39,610 nucleotides of DNA from Desulfobulbaceae bacterium UBA5173 (GTDB lineage Bacteria; Desulfobacterota; Desulfobulbia; Desulfobulbales; Desulfobulbaceae): contig DHWV01000057.1 in assembly GCA_002413355.1 (NCBI GenBank), positions 1-39,610 of the forward strand, given 5' to 3'. Below, one piece after another: positions 32,523 through 39,610 of the stretch. The first letter of the stretch is position 1. Every line of letters begins with the position of its first letter. Below the pieces are notes generated by a model. It was not told where the DNA came from and searched no databases. It worked only from the letters and a program-made list of their open reading frames with translations. A program made the translations under genes and the position numbers.

Positions 32523-34084
32523 TTGGCGAACATGATCAAATGCAAGTTTTGCTCATCGAGCTGATAGAGTTTGAGCCGCCAAATACGAATATCCTGCGGC
32601 TGCGGAGCGGCAAGGACATGTCTGCTGCCTATGGGTTTGCCGATCAGCACCAAAAGGATCGCAGGCTTCGGGCCAAGGCAGCGGCGAACTGAGCATAGCC
32701 AAACGAGCATTTCCTGCACTGGCGGCAGCCAAGCTTCTATGAGAATTAGCACATCCTTGCATTGCCGCGTCTCTAAAGCAGCTTGAAATGCGGCCAGTTC
32801 TTCCTCTTCGCTTTTGTCAGATGCTCCGAATGGCAGCAACTGACCGACCTGATATCCGGTCAAAGCGGATAGCTGCTTGGCCAGAACCTCTGGACGGCAA
32901 GAAGCCAGCAACTCGTCAGGAAACAGGGCGATGACCGCTTCGTCGGATGCTGGTGGGGATGGAGGGCGGTCGCTTGCCAGAAGGTGTTCCTTAATCCGCA
33001 TCGCTGATGCCGTTGCTTTCTCAGCAGGAGCAGCGGTGGAGATTCTTGGCGCACCCATTCTATGGATGATCTGGCGGAAGCAGCCTTGATGAAAATCCAG
33101 CGTGGCCAAATCCCGCCGCTGCTGTAGCAGCCCGGATGCCAGCAGGGCCAGCCTGGGCAGCAGGCCGTAGCACAGCACCGACAGGCAGAGGAATGGCCAC
33201 CATGAAGCCAAGTCCCGGCTGGCTAAGTGATAAATGCCGTCTTTAAGAATCAGGCGCGAGCCTTCAATCTGTGCAGGCGTGGGGACGCAGCTTGGTGCCA
33301 GCCATGCCCAAGGTAGGCTGATCCAGCTGACCACGGCATGAACAGCGGCAGCATTAAGTTGTAAGGTGCTTTGCCAGCCAAAAGCGAGGTCGGAACCAAT
33401 CACCTTCAGCAGCGTGACGGTCAGCACTCCAACGTTGAAGCTGATGCCGAACATCTGGGCGAGCAGAAAAAATGGACGCAAGAGAAGCAGGCCGTGCCGC
33501 TGTTGAAGCTTCTTGATGCTGCCAAGCTGCGCCGCCCAGTGCAAGCGGGTTTCCGCAGACAAAGTTGCCGCCCGCCGTTGCGCTGCGGTCATCAATCTGT
33601 CCAACAGCTGAAAAAAAAGCCGACCAGCCAGCCGATAGAGGATGGATGTGGTCAGAATACTGCCGCCTTGGAGCGTGCTGCACAGCAACGACCAGGCCAG
33701 CAGCAGGAAGAGAGCGAGCTGAAGGAGGACAAAAACAGCGAAATACGCAGCGACATTGACCGGTTCAGTCCCGGAATAGGCGAGCAAAGAAAAAGCCAGC
33801 CCGCTTCCGCTGATCAGACCGGCCAGCGCAATTGCACTCAGCACAATCAGCATCAACTCACGCCAGAGGCGGCCGGGCAGGACTGCTCCGTCTTGTTCCG
33901 CCTCTTTCATCCGGCACTTCAGCCAGCTGCGAAGCAGAGCCGCGTCCGTTTCCGCCTTATTCGGCAGGGAGGCATACATCTCGCGGTCGCGGGCCACCAG
34001 CCGACCCATGTCCTCACCTTCGTCCAGATGGAGAAGGAATTCAAGATCAAGCAGGTCAGCTACGCTCCAGCGTGATGGCGGCAT
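32519..34084 (-). CDS. DUF2868 membrane protein
   Basis: This 521-aa protein has a soluble N-terminal part (LLDLEFLLHLDEGEDMGRLVARDREMY, a DUF2868 hallmark). Membrane helices lie near 78-100, 110-135, 200-235, 250-265 and 295-325. A cytoplasmic C-terminal domain (about 370-521) includes LIEAWLPPVQEMLVWL. It is the first gene of a coupled pair with the GTPase. It may act as membrane receptor or platform for the GTPase (inference). The start is the ATG at 34082-34084. Confidence 0.82.
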   Translation of the reverse strand: MPPSRWSVADLLDLEFLLHLDEGEDMGRLVARDREMYASLPNKAETDAALLRSWLKCRMKEAEQDGAVLPGRLWRELMLIVLSAIALAGLISGSGLAFSLLAYSGTEPVNVAAYFAVFVLLQLALFLLLAWSLLCSTLQGGSILTTSILYRLAGRLFFQLLDRLMTAAQRRAATLSAETRLHWAAQLGSIKKLQQRHGLLLLRPFFLLAQMFGISFNVGVLTVTLLKVIGSDLAFGWQSTLQLNAAAVHAVVSWISLPWAWLAPSCVPTPAQIEGSRLILKDGIYHLASRDLASWWPFLCLSVLCYGLLPRLALLASGLLQQRRDLATLDFHQGCFRQIIHRMGAPRISTAAPAEKATASAMRIKEHLLASDRPPSPPASDEAVIALFPDELLASCRPEVLAKQLSALTGYQVGQLLPFGASDKSEEEELAAFQAALETRQCKDVLILIEAWLPPVQEMLVWLCSVRRCLGPKPAILLVLIGKPIGSRHVLAAPQPQDIRIWRLKLYQLDEQNLHLIMFAK

Positions 34085-34169
34085 TGTTCGCAGAGAGTGG
34101 GAAGGAAAGACTAATCAGTCCATCATAACGGCGGCTGCGGCAGCAGTCAACCGGAGTTTGCAAACAGCA

Positions 34170-34209
34170 AAGGCGGAAAGTCCAGCCTTTCGGCTGAACC
34201 GACCGCCTT
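34170..34209 (-). terminator. Candidate terminator between the OMP gene and the DUF2868 gene
   Basis: AAGGCGG/CCGCCTT (34170-34176, 34203-34209) encloses a second perfect stem CAGCC/GGCTG (34183-34187, 34192-34196). On the minus strand the hairpin is followed by an interrupted T tract (TTTGCTGTTT), so it is a plausible but weak terminator for the outer-membrane protein gene. Confidence 0.5.
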
Positions 34210-34238
34210 GATTTCAGACTGCGAACTGCTGCGCTTGA

Positions 34239-35195
34239 TCAGAAGCGGCAGCGTAGGCCGGCTCCGAACCGTCCGTAGTTGGCAATATCATTGAATTCGT
34301 CCACTGCCGAACGGGCCTCAAAGAACAGCGAGGCGTTGAAGGTCTCCGGCTGGCCGTAGATCCGTGCGCCGATGTTGGCAATGACATCCACGTCTGTGTC
34401 CTCAGCTGGCAGCTTGTCATCGCCGGAGGTGATCCAGCCGCCCATACCGACCCCGACAAATGCTGAAGACCACTGGTTGCCGAACATGAAACTGAACCAA
34501 TCATACTGGAGCAGGAAATCAACCAGAATAGCATCATCGCCATCCGTGCCGGAAAGATGCGGCGCGCCGCCGATCATTGCCAAGAAGGACAGCCGCTCGC
34601 TCAGGGAATGTTCAACGCCTGCCCGCAGCATAAGGTAGTCGCCTGGGTCAGACTGATGCAGATAGCCCGCGTCGGCGACAAAGCGGAAGTTGTAGCAGGA
34701 CAGGCAGCCAACCTGCCCTCTGCCGCCCTCCGCTACCGTGCTGCCGATAACTTCCTTTAAGGCCAAGTTGCCGCAGGCCAGCGGCACTGCAAACACGTAG
34801 CGCGCACCGTTGCTGCGGATGGAAAATTCATAAGCGGCGATTCTGCTCCGGCCGCCCCATGTCATGTCGCTCACCACCCGCACCGAGCCGTAGCCGCCGT
34901 TGTCTTTGGATAGCATCCACAGGAAATGCTGCCCTGGCAGATAGTCAACCCGGCTTACCGGAATTTGGGAAAATTGCTCCATCAGCGGCTGATACAGCTC
35001 AGGGTAGCCAGCCTGATACAGACCGTCCCGGATATCTTCCTGAGAAATTTGCATCATCTCCCGGAGATCGCTTACCGAAGTCAACGGCGGGGCGTAAAAT
35101 GGATTGCGCCGCACATTGGTCACAGTGACTGCCTGCGCGGTTGACACCGACAGAATCAGCAGGAAAGCGGCCTGCAACAGACCTTTAAGCTTCAT
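34239..35195 (-). CDS. Predicted outer-membrane beta-barrel-like protein
   Basis: This 318-aa protein has a clear signal peptide (MKLKGLLQAAFLLILSVSTAQA). The second half has alternating-hydrophobicity strands (RLSFLAMIGGAP, ILVDFLLQYDWFSFMFGNQW, SAFVGVGMGGWI) and the protein ends GLRCRF, a C-terminal Phe typical of BAM-inserted barrels. The N-terminal third is helical/soluble and contains several Asp/Glu and Tyr residues. Cysteines at ACGN and GCLSCYN could form disulfides. I do not recognise a named family. The ATG has an excellent AGGAGGG site and a likely promoter at 35306-35334. Confidence 0.75.
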   Translation of the reverse strand: MKLKGLLQAAFLLILSVSTAQAVTVTNVRRNPFYAPPLTSVSDLREMMQISQEDIRDGLYQAGYPELYQPLMEQFSQIPVSRVDYLPGQHFLWMLSKDNGGYGSVRVVSDMTWGGRSRIAAYEFSIRSNGARYVFAVPLACGNLALKEVIGSTVAEGGRGQVGCLSCYNFRFVADAGYLHQSDPGDYLMLRAGVEHSLSERLSFLAMIGGAPHLSGTDGDDAILVDFLLQYDWFSFMFGNQWSSAFVGVGMGGWITSGDDKLPAEDTDVDVIANIGARIYGQPETFNASLFFEARSAVDEFNDIANYGRFGAGLRCRF

Positions 35196-35305
35196 TGTTC
35201 ATCCCTCCTTTCTTCTTGTGTTGTTTATCCCCGGCCCTGAACAGTCCCAGCAAATCATCCTGAACAACGTGTCGCGCCGAAAGATTCAATTTTTTGTATT
35301 TTCTG

Positions 35306-35334
35306 TTTATATAAACTCTGCCACAATTCCGCAA
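35306..35334 (-). promoter_or_regulatory. Candidate promoter of the outer-membrane protein gene
   Basis: On the minus strand TTGCGG and TATAAA are separated by 17 bases, about 110 bases upstream of the ATG. The surrounding DNA is strongly AT-rich compared with the flanking genes. Confidence 0.5.
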
Positions 35335-35404
35335 GATAAAAAAAGCGAAAGGAAGGAAATAGCGGCTGGCAAATGTGCTGAGTCGCTGTCTCTTTGTTTT
35401 TGCC

Positions 35405-35469
35405 GAAAATTCAATTTTCTTGAAAAGATGGCGGAATACTGCTATTTTTTGTGCAGAGGTCAAAAAATA
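35405..35469. promoter_or_regulatory. Two dyads in the divergent intergenic region
   Basis: GAAAAT-TCA-ATTTTC (35405-35419) and TATTTTTTG with CAAAAAATA (35443-35451 and 35461-35469, 9-base loop) are perfect inverted repeats. They lie just before the plus-strand hydrolase gene and behind the minus-strand promoter. They are candidate operators for the divergent pair. Apart from these and the candidate promoter I see nothing in the 301-base gap 35196-35496. Confidence 0.45.
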
Positions 35470-35496
35470 ATCATCACTATCCGCCCACACAGTGCC

Positions 35497-36072
35497 ATGA
35501 GTCCTGTCTCGCATCTTCTTGTTGGCTGGCTGACCGCAAACACAGTGCAGCTTGACCGCAGAGAACGTCTACTGATCACCGTGAGCGGAATTATTCCCGA
35601 TTTGGACGGCCTTGGTATCATCGCTGACTGGCTGACGAGAAACAGCGCAACTCCCCTGCAATGGTGGGGCAAGTATCATCATCTGCTGGGGCACAACATA
35701 GGGTTCGCTCTGCTTGCCGCAGTCCTCTGCTTTCTTGTTGCCAAGCAACGCAAGCTGACAACCTTGCTCTTCGTGCTGATCAGCTTTCATCTTCACCTCC
35801 TCTGCGATGTGCTTGGCGCACGCGGGCCGGATGGCTATCAGTGGCCGATTCCCTACCTGCTGCCTTTCTCCGCTTCGTGGCAGTTGACATGGGCCGGACA
35901 ATGGGCCTTGAATGCTTGGCAAAACATGCTGATCACCGCAGCGGCTCTGGCGACGACCTGTTATCTGGCGTGGAAAAAAGGATATTCCCCGCTGGAATTG
36001 CTCTCAAGCAAGGCAGACAACGGCTTCGTTGCCACGCTGCGCTCACGATTCGGCGAGCCGAAGCACGGATGA
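35497..36072 (+). CDS. YdjM-like membrane-bound metal-dependent hydrolase
   Basis: This 191-aa membrane protein starts MSPVSHLLVGWL and has the His/Asp pattern of the YdjM/DUF457 family. GIIPDLDGLG, KYHHLLGHNIGFALL and FHLHLLCDVLGARGPDGYQWPIPYL carry the putative metal ligands. E. coli YdjM is SOS-inducible; the enzymatic activity of the family is not settled. I chose the ATG at 35497 because upstream frame extensions run through the AT-rich regulatory region. No strong ribosome site is seen. Confidence 0.82.
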   Translation: MSPVSHLLVGWLTANTVQLDRRERLLITVSGIIPDLDGLGIIADWLTRNSATPLQWWGKYHHLLGHNIGFALLAAVLCFLVAKQRKLTTLLFVLISFHLHLLCDVLGARGPDGYQWPIPYLLPFSASWQLTWAGQWALNAWQNMLITAAALATTCYLAWKKGYSPLELLSSKADNGFVATLRSRFGEPKHG

Positions 36073-36179
36073 TCAATGCGCCACGCTTTCCTTGCGGATC
36101 AAAGCAATTTCTTCGAATAAATCAGTGCATCTTATCAGTGTGACCTCCTGCACCCGCACATTTCCACGCCATAGCTTCC

Positions 36180-37421
36180 ATGCCTGTTTACGAATACACC
36201 GCTCTTGATGCCGTTGGTAAAAAACATAAAGGCGTGCTTGATGCTGATTCCGTGTCCGTAGCCCGGCAAAAAATCCGGCAGCTCGGCAAATATCCCGTTG
36301 AGATCAAAGAAACTACGCCCAAAGGCCGGAAGGGTCGGCAAGGAACGGCGGTCAGCAGCCTTTTCACCTTTCAGACCGGGCCGCGCATCAAACAGCAGGA
36401 TATCCATGTCCTCACCCGGCAGCTCGCCACTCTGCTCGGCGCAGGCATTCCCCTTGTGCCTGCCTTGACTGGTCTGGTTGAGCAAACCAGCAATAAGTCG
36501 CTTCAGACCATCATCACGCAAATCAAGGATGCGGTCAACGAAGGCAACTCGCTGTCCGAGACGCTGTCCGAGCATCCTCGCCTCTTCTCCAAGGTTTATA
36601 TCAACATGGTTCATGCGGGCGAGGCTTCCGGCTCGCTGGACGTGGTGCTGGAGCGGCTGGCCGAGTTTGGCGAGCGGCAGCAGGCCCTGCGCTCACGCAT
36701 CTCCGCCGCCCTGATCTACCCGATTTTTATGGCCGTGGTCGGTATCGGTGTGCTTTTTACCCTGATCACTTTCATTGTTCCGTCCATCACCAAGGTCTTC
36801 ACCGACCGCAAGCAAGCACTGCCTCTGCCCACCACCATGTTGATGCAGGTCAGCACTTTCTTGCAGCAGTGGTGGTGGCTGGTGCTGTTGGTGCTGCTGC
36901 TGGCCATCATCGGCCTGCGCATTTTCTTCACGCAAAATTCTCAGGGCAAACGCCTCTGGGACAAGATGAAGCTGACTCTGCCGGTGATTAGCGACCTGAA
37001 TATCAAGATTGCTGCCGCTTCAATGGGCAGAACTATGTCCAGCTTGCTTCAGGCTGGCGTGCCGCTCGTCACTTCGCTTGAGATTGTCAAAAACATCCTC
37101 AACAACGTGCTGCTGGCTGAGGTGATGGATCAGGCGGGCGAGGAGCTGCAAAAGGGTAAAAGTCTGTCCGGCTTTCTGCGCGGCAGCAAGTGGTTTACCC
37201 CTATGCTGGTGCAGATGATTGCCGTGGGCGAGCAGAGTGGCTCGCTCGACAAAATGCTGGCCAAAGCGGCGGACAGCTACGAGAAGGAGGTGGAGAGCAA
37301 GGTCTTGGCCATGACCTCAATGATTGAACCTATCATGATTCTGGTGATGGGCTTGGCGGTCGGTTTCATCGTCATGTCCATTCTGCTGCCGATTTTTGAG
37401 ATGAATCAGCTCGTGAAGTGA
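36180..37421 (+). CDS. Type II secretion / type IV pilus inner-membrane protein (GspF/PilC family)
   Basis: This 413-aa protein starts MPVYEYTALDAVGKKHKGVLDADS, the standard GspF/PilC opening. Two T2SSF domains (about 75-195 and 275-395) each contain the conserved pattern LTRQLATLLGAGIPLVPAL...GEASGSLD and MGRTMSSLLQAGVPLVTSL...GEQSGSLDKML. Three membrane helices lie near 175-200, 225-250 and 385-405. It anchors the pseudopilin assembly ATPase at the inner membrane. No ATPase or pilin gene is beside it, so it is an orphan of the machinery in this window. Confidence 0.93.
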   Translation: MPVYEYTALDAVGKKHKGVLDADSVSVARQKIRQLGKYPVEIKETTPKGRKGRQGTAVSSLFTFQTGPRIKQQDIHVLTRQLATLLGAGIPLVPALTGLVEQTSNKSLQTIITQIKDAVNEGNSLSETLSEHPRLFSKVYINMVHAGEASGSLDVVLERLAEFGERQQALRSRISAALIYPIFMAVVGIGVLFTLITFIVPSITKVFTDRKQALPLPTTMLMQVSTFLQQWWWLVLLVLLLAIIGLRIFFTQNSQGKRLWDKMKLTLPVISDLNIKIAAASMGRTMSSLLQAGVPLVTSLEIVKNILNNVLLAEVMDQAGEELQKGKSLSGFLRGSKWFTPMLVQMIAVGEQSGSLDKMLAKAADSYEKEVESKVLAMTSMIEPIMILVMGLAVGFIVMSILLPIFEMNQLVK

Positions 37422-37516
37422 GGTGGGCAAAGGATTACTCATGGCTGCCGATTTTATTTATCAGTCTTTTTGATGGAAAATGTCTTGAAATCCAACCCGC
37501 CCGCAGACGATTTTGC

Positions 37517-37545
37517 TTGACATTGATCGGACAAACAATTATTAA
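37517..37545 (+). promoter_or_regulatory. Near-consensus promoter for aprBA
   Basis: TTGACA (37517-37522) and TATTAA (37540-37545) are exactly 17 bases apart. With a start near 37552 the aprB leader is about 180 bases. Confidence 0.75.
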
Positions 37546-37561
37546 ATGGACTCACTTGCAG

Positions 37562-37578
37562 CCGTGCGATGCGCACGG
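37562..37578 (+). promoter_or_regulatory. Hairpin at the 5' end of the aprBA leader
   Basis: CCGTGC and GCACGG are a perfect 6-bp stem with a GATGC loop, about 10 bases after the predicted transcription start. It may stabilise the mRNA or serve regulation. In the rest of the 310-base gap 37422-37731 I see no gene. Confidence 0.45.
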
Positions 37579-37731
37579 TTCAGCCCAGAGAACATCATTG
37601 CAGCGCGGCGAAGTCAGCCCTCTGTGATATCCATTGGCAGAACAACACGTTGCGCGTTTTCGCGGTTAAAATCTTATATGTGGCGGCGCGTTGCGCTGTC
37701 ATACAGGAAAATCCAATAGGGAGGTAGTTAA

Positions 37732-38160
37732 ATGCCAAGTTTCGTCAATCCTGAAAAATGTGATGGTTGCAAGGGCGGCGACAAAACCGCCTGCATGTAC
37801 ATTTGCCCCAACGACCTGATGGTGCTGAACGTCGAGGCGATGAAGGCATACAACCAAGAGCCAGATGCTTGCTGGGAGTGCTACTCCTGCGTCAAGATCT
37901 GCCCGCAGGGCGCAATCGCAGTACGCGGCTACGATGACTTCGTGCCCATGGGCGGTCAAGTGCATCCGATGCGCTCCTCCGATTCCATTATGTGGACAAT
38001 TAAATTCCGCAACGGCAACATCAAACGTTTTAAGTTCCCGATCCGCACCACCGCCGAGGGTTCCGCCAATGCCTATGCTGACACCAAGGGCGTGAATCTT
38101 GACGACGAGTGCCTGGCGATGGAGACCGCGCTGAAGGTTCCAACCATGATCGCGAAGTAA
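37732..38160 (+). CDS. aprB: Adenylylsulfate reductase, beta subunit
   Basis: AprB (142 aa) is the ferredoxin-like electron-transfer subunit of dissimilatory APS reductase. Two [4Fe-4S] clusters are bound by C-x2-C-x8-C-x3-C (CDGCKGGDKTACMYICP) and CWECYSCVKICP. The C-terminal arm wraps around AprA in known structures. AprAB interconverts APS and sulfite plus AMP in the cytoplasm and takes electrons from the Qmo complex in sulfate reducers. In sulfide-oxidising relatives it can run in reverse. GGGAGG precedes the ATG, and aprA follows after 48 bases. Confidence 0.97.
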   Translation: MPSFVNPEKCDGCKGGDKTACMYICPNDLMVLNVEAMKAYNQEPDACWECYSCVKICPQGAIAVRGYDDFVPMGGQVHPMRSSDSIMWTIKFRNGNIKRFKFPIRTTAEGSANAYADTKGVNLDDECLAMETALKVPTMIAK

Positions 38161-38208
38161 ACAACAGTTTTCAACTGAATCTGAACAGAGATAAAGGAGA
38201 CATCGAAC

Positions 38209-39610
38209 ATGGCTTTACCTAACAAGCCGAAAGGCGAGCTGGCTGCGGTTGCCAATCCGGCGATTGTTGAACATGAAAGCGACGTGCTGATCGTCGGCGG
38301 CGGTATGTCCGCCTGCGGCGCGGCCTTTGAGATCAAAAAGTGGGCACCTGCCGACATGAAAATCATCCTGGTTGACAAAGCCGCGATGATGCGTTCTGGC
38401 GCAGTTGCTCAGGGTCTGTCCGCCATCAACACCTACATCGGCGACAACGCGATTGAGAACTACGTGAAGATGGTCCGCAACGACCTGATGGGCGTTGTCC
38501 GTGAAGACCTGATTTACGATCTGGGCCGTCACGTGGACGAGTCTGTCAAGCTGTTTGAGGAGTGGGGCCTGCCGATTTGGAAGAAGGCTGAGGACGGCTC
38601 CAACCTGGACGGTGCCAAGCCTGCCAAGAGCCTGCGTGAGGGCGGCCAGCCCGTGCGCACCGGCAAATGGCAGATCATGATCAACGGCGAGTCCTACAAG
38701 TGCATCGTGGCTGAGGCTGCGAAGAAGGCACTGGGCGAAGAAAACATCATGGAGCGCGTTTTCATCGTCAAGATGCTGCTGGACAAGAATCAGCCGAACA
38801 CCATCGCCGGCGCAGTGGGCTTCTCCACCCGTGAGAACAAAGTTCACGTCTTCAAATGCAAGACCGCTATGGTTGCTTGCGGCGGCGCAGTCAACATCTT
38901 CCGTCCGCGCTCCACTGGCGAGGGCAAAGGCCGCGCATGGTACCCGGTATGGAACGCAGGTTCCACCTACACCATGTGTGCTCAGGTTGGCGCAACTTTG
39001 ACCATGATGGAGAACCGCTTCACCCCGGCCCGCTTTAAAGACGGTTACGGCCCGGTTGGCGCATGGTTCCTCCTGTTCAAGGCCAAAGTGTCCAACGGCA
39101 ACGGCGAGTTCTACGCCATGGGCGATGCAGCCAAAGAAGAGCTGAAGAAGTTCATGCCGTACGGTGCTTCTGCGGTTACTCCGACCTGTCTGCGCAACCA
39201 CCTGATGGTGAACGAGTTCAAAGCAGGTCGTGGCCCGGTCTATATGGCTACCGACGTGGCACTGAACTCCTTCCTCGACGAGCTGCGCGCTCAGGGCAAG
39301 AATGAGAAAGATGTTGCCAAGTTCTGGAAGCATCTGGAGTCTGAGGCTTGGGAAGACTTCTTGGACATGTCCGTTGGTCAGGCAGGTCTCTGGGCAGGCA
39401 TGAACATCGAGCCGGAGAAAGTTGGCTCCGAGATCATGCCCACCGAACCGTACATGCTGGGATCCCATTCTGGCTGCTGCGGCATCTGGACCTCCGGCCC
39501 GGATGAGTCGTGGGTTCCCGATGTTCAGGGCAAGCCGCGTTCGCATCAGTACAAGTGGGGCTACAACCGGATGACCACCGTTAACGGTCTGTTCACCGCC
39601 GGTGACGGCG
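38209..39610 (+). CDS. aprA: Adenylylsulfate reductase, alpha subunit (3'-truncated by window end)
   Basis: This is the first 467 codons of the FAD-containing catalytic subunit of APS reductase. The FAD-binding Rossmann motif is LIVGGGMSACGAAFE (residues 27-41), followed by AQGLSAINTYIGDN. Further AprA blocks are GESYKCIVAEAAK, ACGGAVNIFRPRSTGEG, TPTCLRNHLMVNEFKAGRGP and GSHSGCCGIWTSGPDE. The frame is open to the last base and has no stop in the window; the full-length family is about 650-670 aa. AAAGGAG lies before the ATG at 38209. The gene is highly conserved and probably highly expressed with aprB. Confidence 0.97.
   Translation, partial: MALPNKPKGELAAVANPAIVEHESDVLIVGGGMSACGAAFEIKKWAPADMKIILVDKAAMMRSGAVAQGLSAINTYIGDNAIENYVKMVRNDLMGVVREDLIYDLGRHVDESVKLFEEWGLPIWKKAEDGSNLDGAKPAKSLREGGQPVRTGKWQIMINGESYKCIVAEAAKKALGEENIMERVFIVKMLLDKNQPNTIAGAVGFSTRENKVHVFKCKTAMVACGGAVNIFRPRSTGEGKGRAWYPVWNAGSTYTMCAQVGATLTMMENRFTPARFKDGYGPVGAWFLLFKAKVSNGNGEFYAMGDAAKEELKKFMPYGASAVTPTCLRNHLMVNEFKAGRGPVYMATDVALNSFLDELRAQGKNEKDVAKFWKHLESEAWEDFLDMSVGQAGLWAGMNIEPEKVGSEIMPTEPYMLGSHSGCCGIWTSGPDESWVPDVQGKPRSHQYKWGYNRMTTVNGLFTAGDG

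Noticed and set aside
38215..39546. Long minus-strand open frame (443 codons) opposite aprA
   Set aside because: aprA is conserved through this whole stretch, and the antisense product has no recognisable domain.
1..39610. CRISPR arrays, rRNA genes and prophage genes
   Set aside because: I looked for regularly spaced repeats, rRNA-like stretches and phage structural genes and found none. The 21-bp repeats at 6550-6654 are coding and have no spacers.

Overview
The window looks like the chromosome of a sulfur-cycling Desulfobacterota bacterium, most likely a member of the Desulfobulbales. The main clue is the adjacent aprB and aprA pair (dissimilatory adenylylsulfate reductase) at the right end. 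The hydrogenase maturation genes hypCDE and the moderately high GC content of the core genes fit this. A filamentous cable bacterium (Electrothrix or Electronema type) is possible, but this is inference only and nothing in the sequence proves it.

Left part (1-5700): a decayed IS630-type transposase abuts hypC-hypD-hypE, which overlap end to end on the plus strand. The convergent argF (ornithine carbamoyltransferase) and a large ABC-2 type permease follow on the minus strand, separated by a strong minus-strand terminator.

Accessory block (5758-10765, minus strand): in transcription order this holds an ABC ATPase, a Tat-type metallophosphoesterase, a 125-aa small protein, an 846-aa STAND/NLR-like NTPase with TPR-like repeats, and a DUF29 protein. 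The ABC permease lies beyond them. The C-terminal 19 residues of the small protein and residues 16-34 of the NTPase align without gaps and share a G-x-H-x(3)-I-x-V-x(4)-N-V-x-I pattern. This is the layout of an amyloid-signalling NLR/effector pair, comparable to fungal NWD2/HET-S and to the bacterial Bell-domain/BASS systems. I regard it as the most interesting system in the window.

Middle (10900-17210): a dyad-rich intergenic region leads to an NAD-dependent epimerase and an asparagine synthase-like amidotransferase. Next is a visibly AT-richer two-gene island encoding a DUF262 protein and an HNH nuclease, which resembles a split GmrSD-type restriction module. A transglutaminase-like protein gene on the minus strand appears to be broken by a frameshift.

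Core block (17300-31100, plus strand): a tRNA-Gly(CCC) with its own promoter and terminator precedes the classic translation/transcription cluster rimP-nusA-ylxR-infB-rbfA-nrnA-truB-rpsO. A TerC-family membrane protein gene lies between rpsO and pnp, where the two are usually adjacent. A SurA-like chaperone, a RodZ-like HTH/membrane protein, a DUF493 protein and ispH follow, mostly with 4-bp overlaps.

Right part (31100-39610): a coupled GTPase/DUF3482 and DUF2868 pair and an outer-membrane beta-barrel-like protein lie on the minus strand. A YdjM-like membrane hydrolase, an orphan type II secretion/type IV pilus inner-membrane protein (GspF/PilC) and aprBA lie on the plus strand. aprBA has a near-consensus promoter and a long leader, and aprA runs off the window end.
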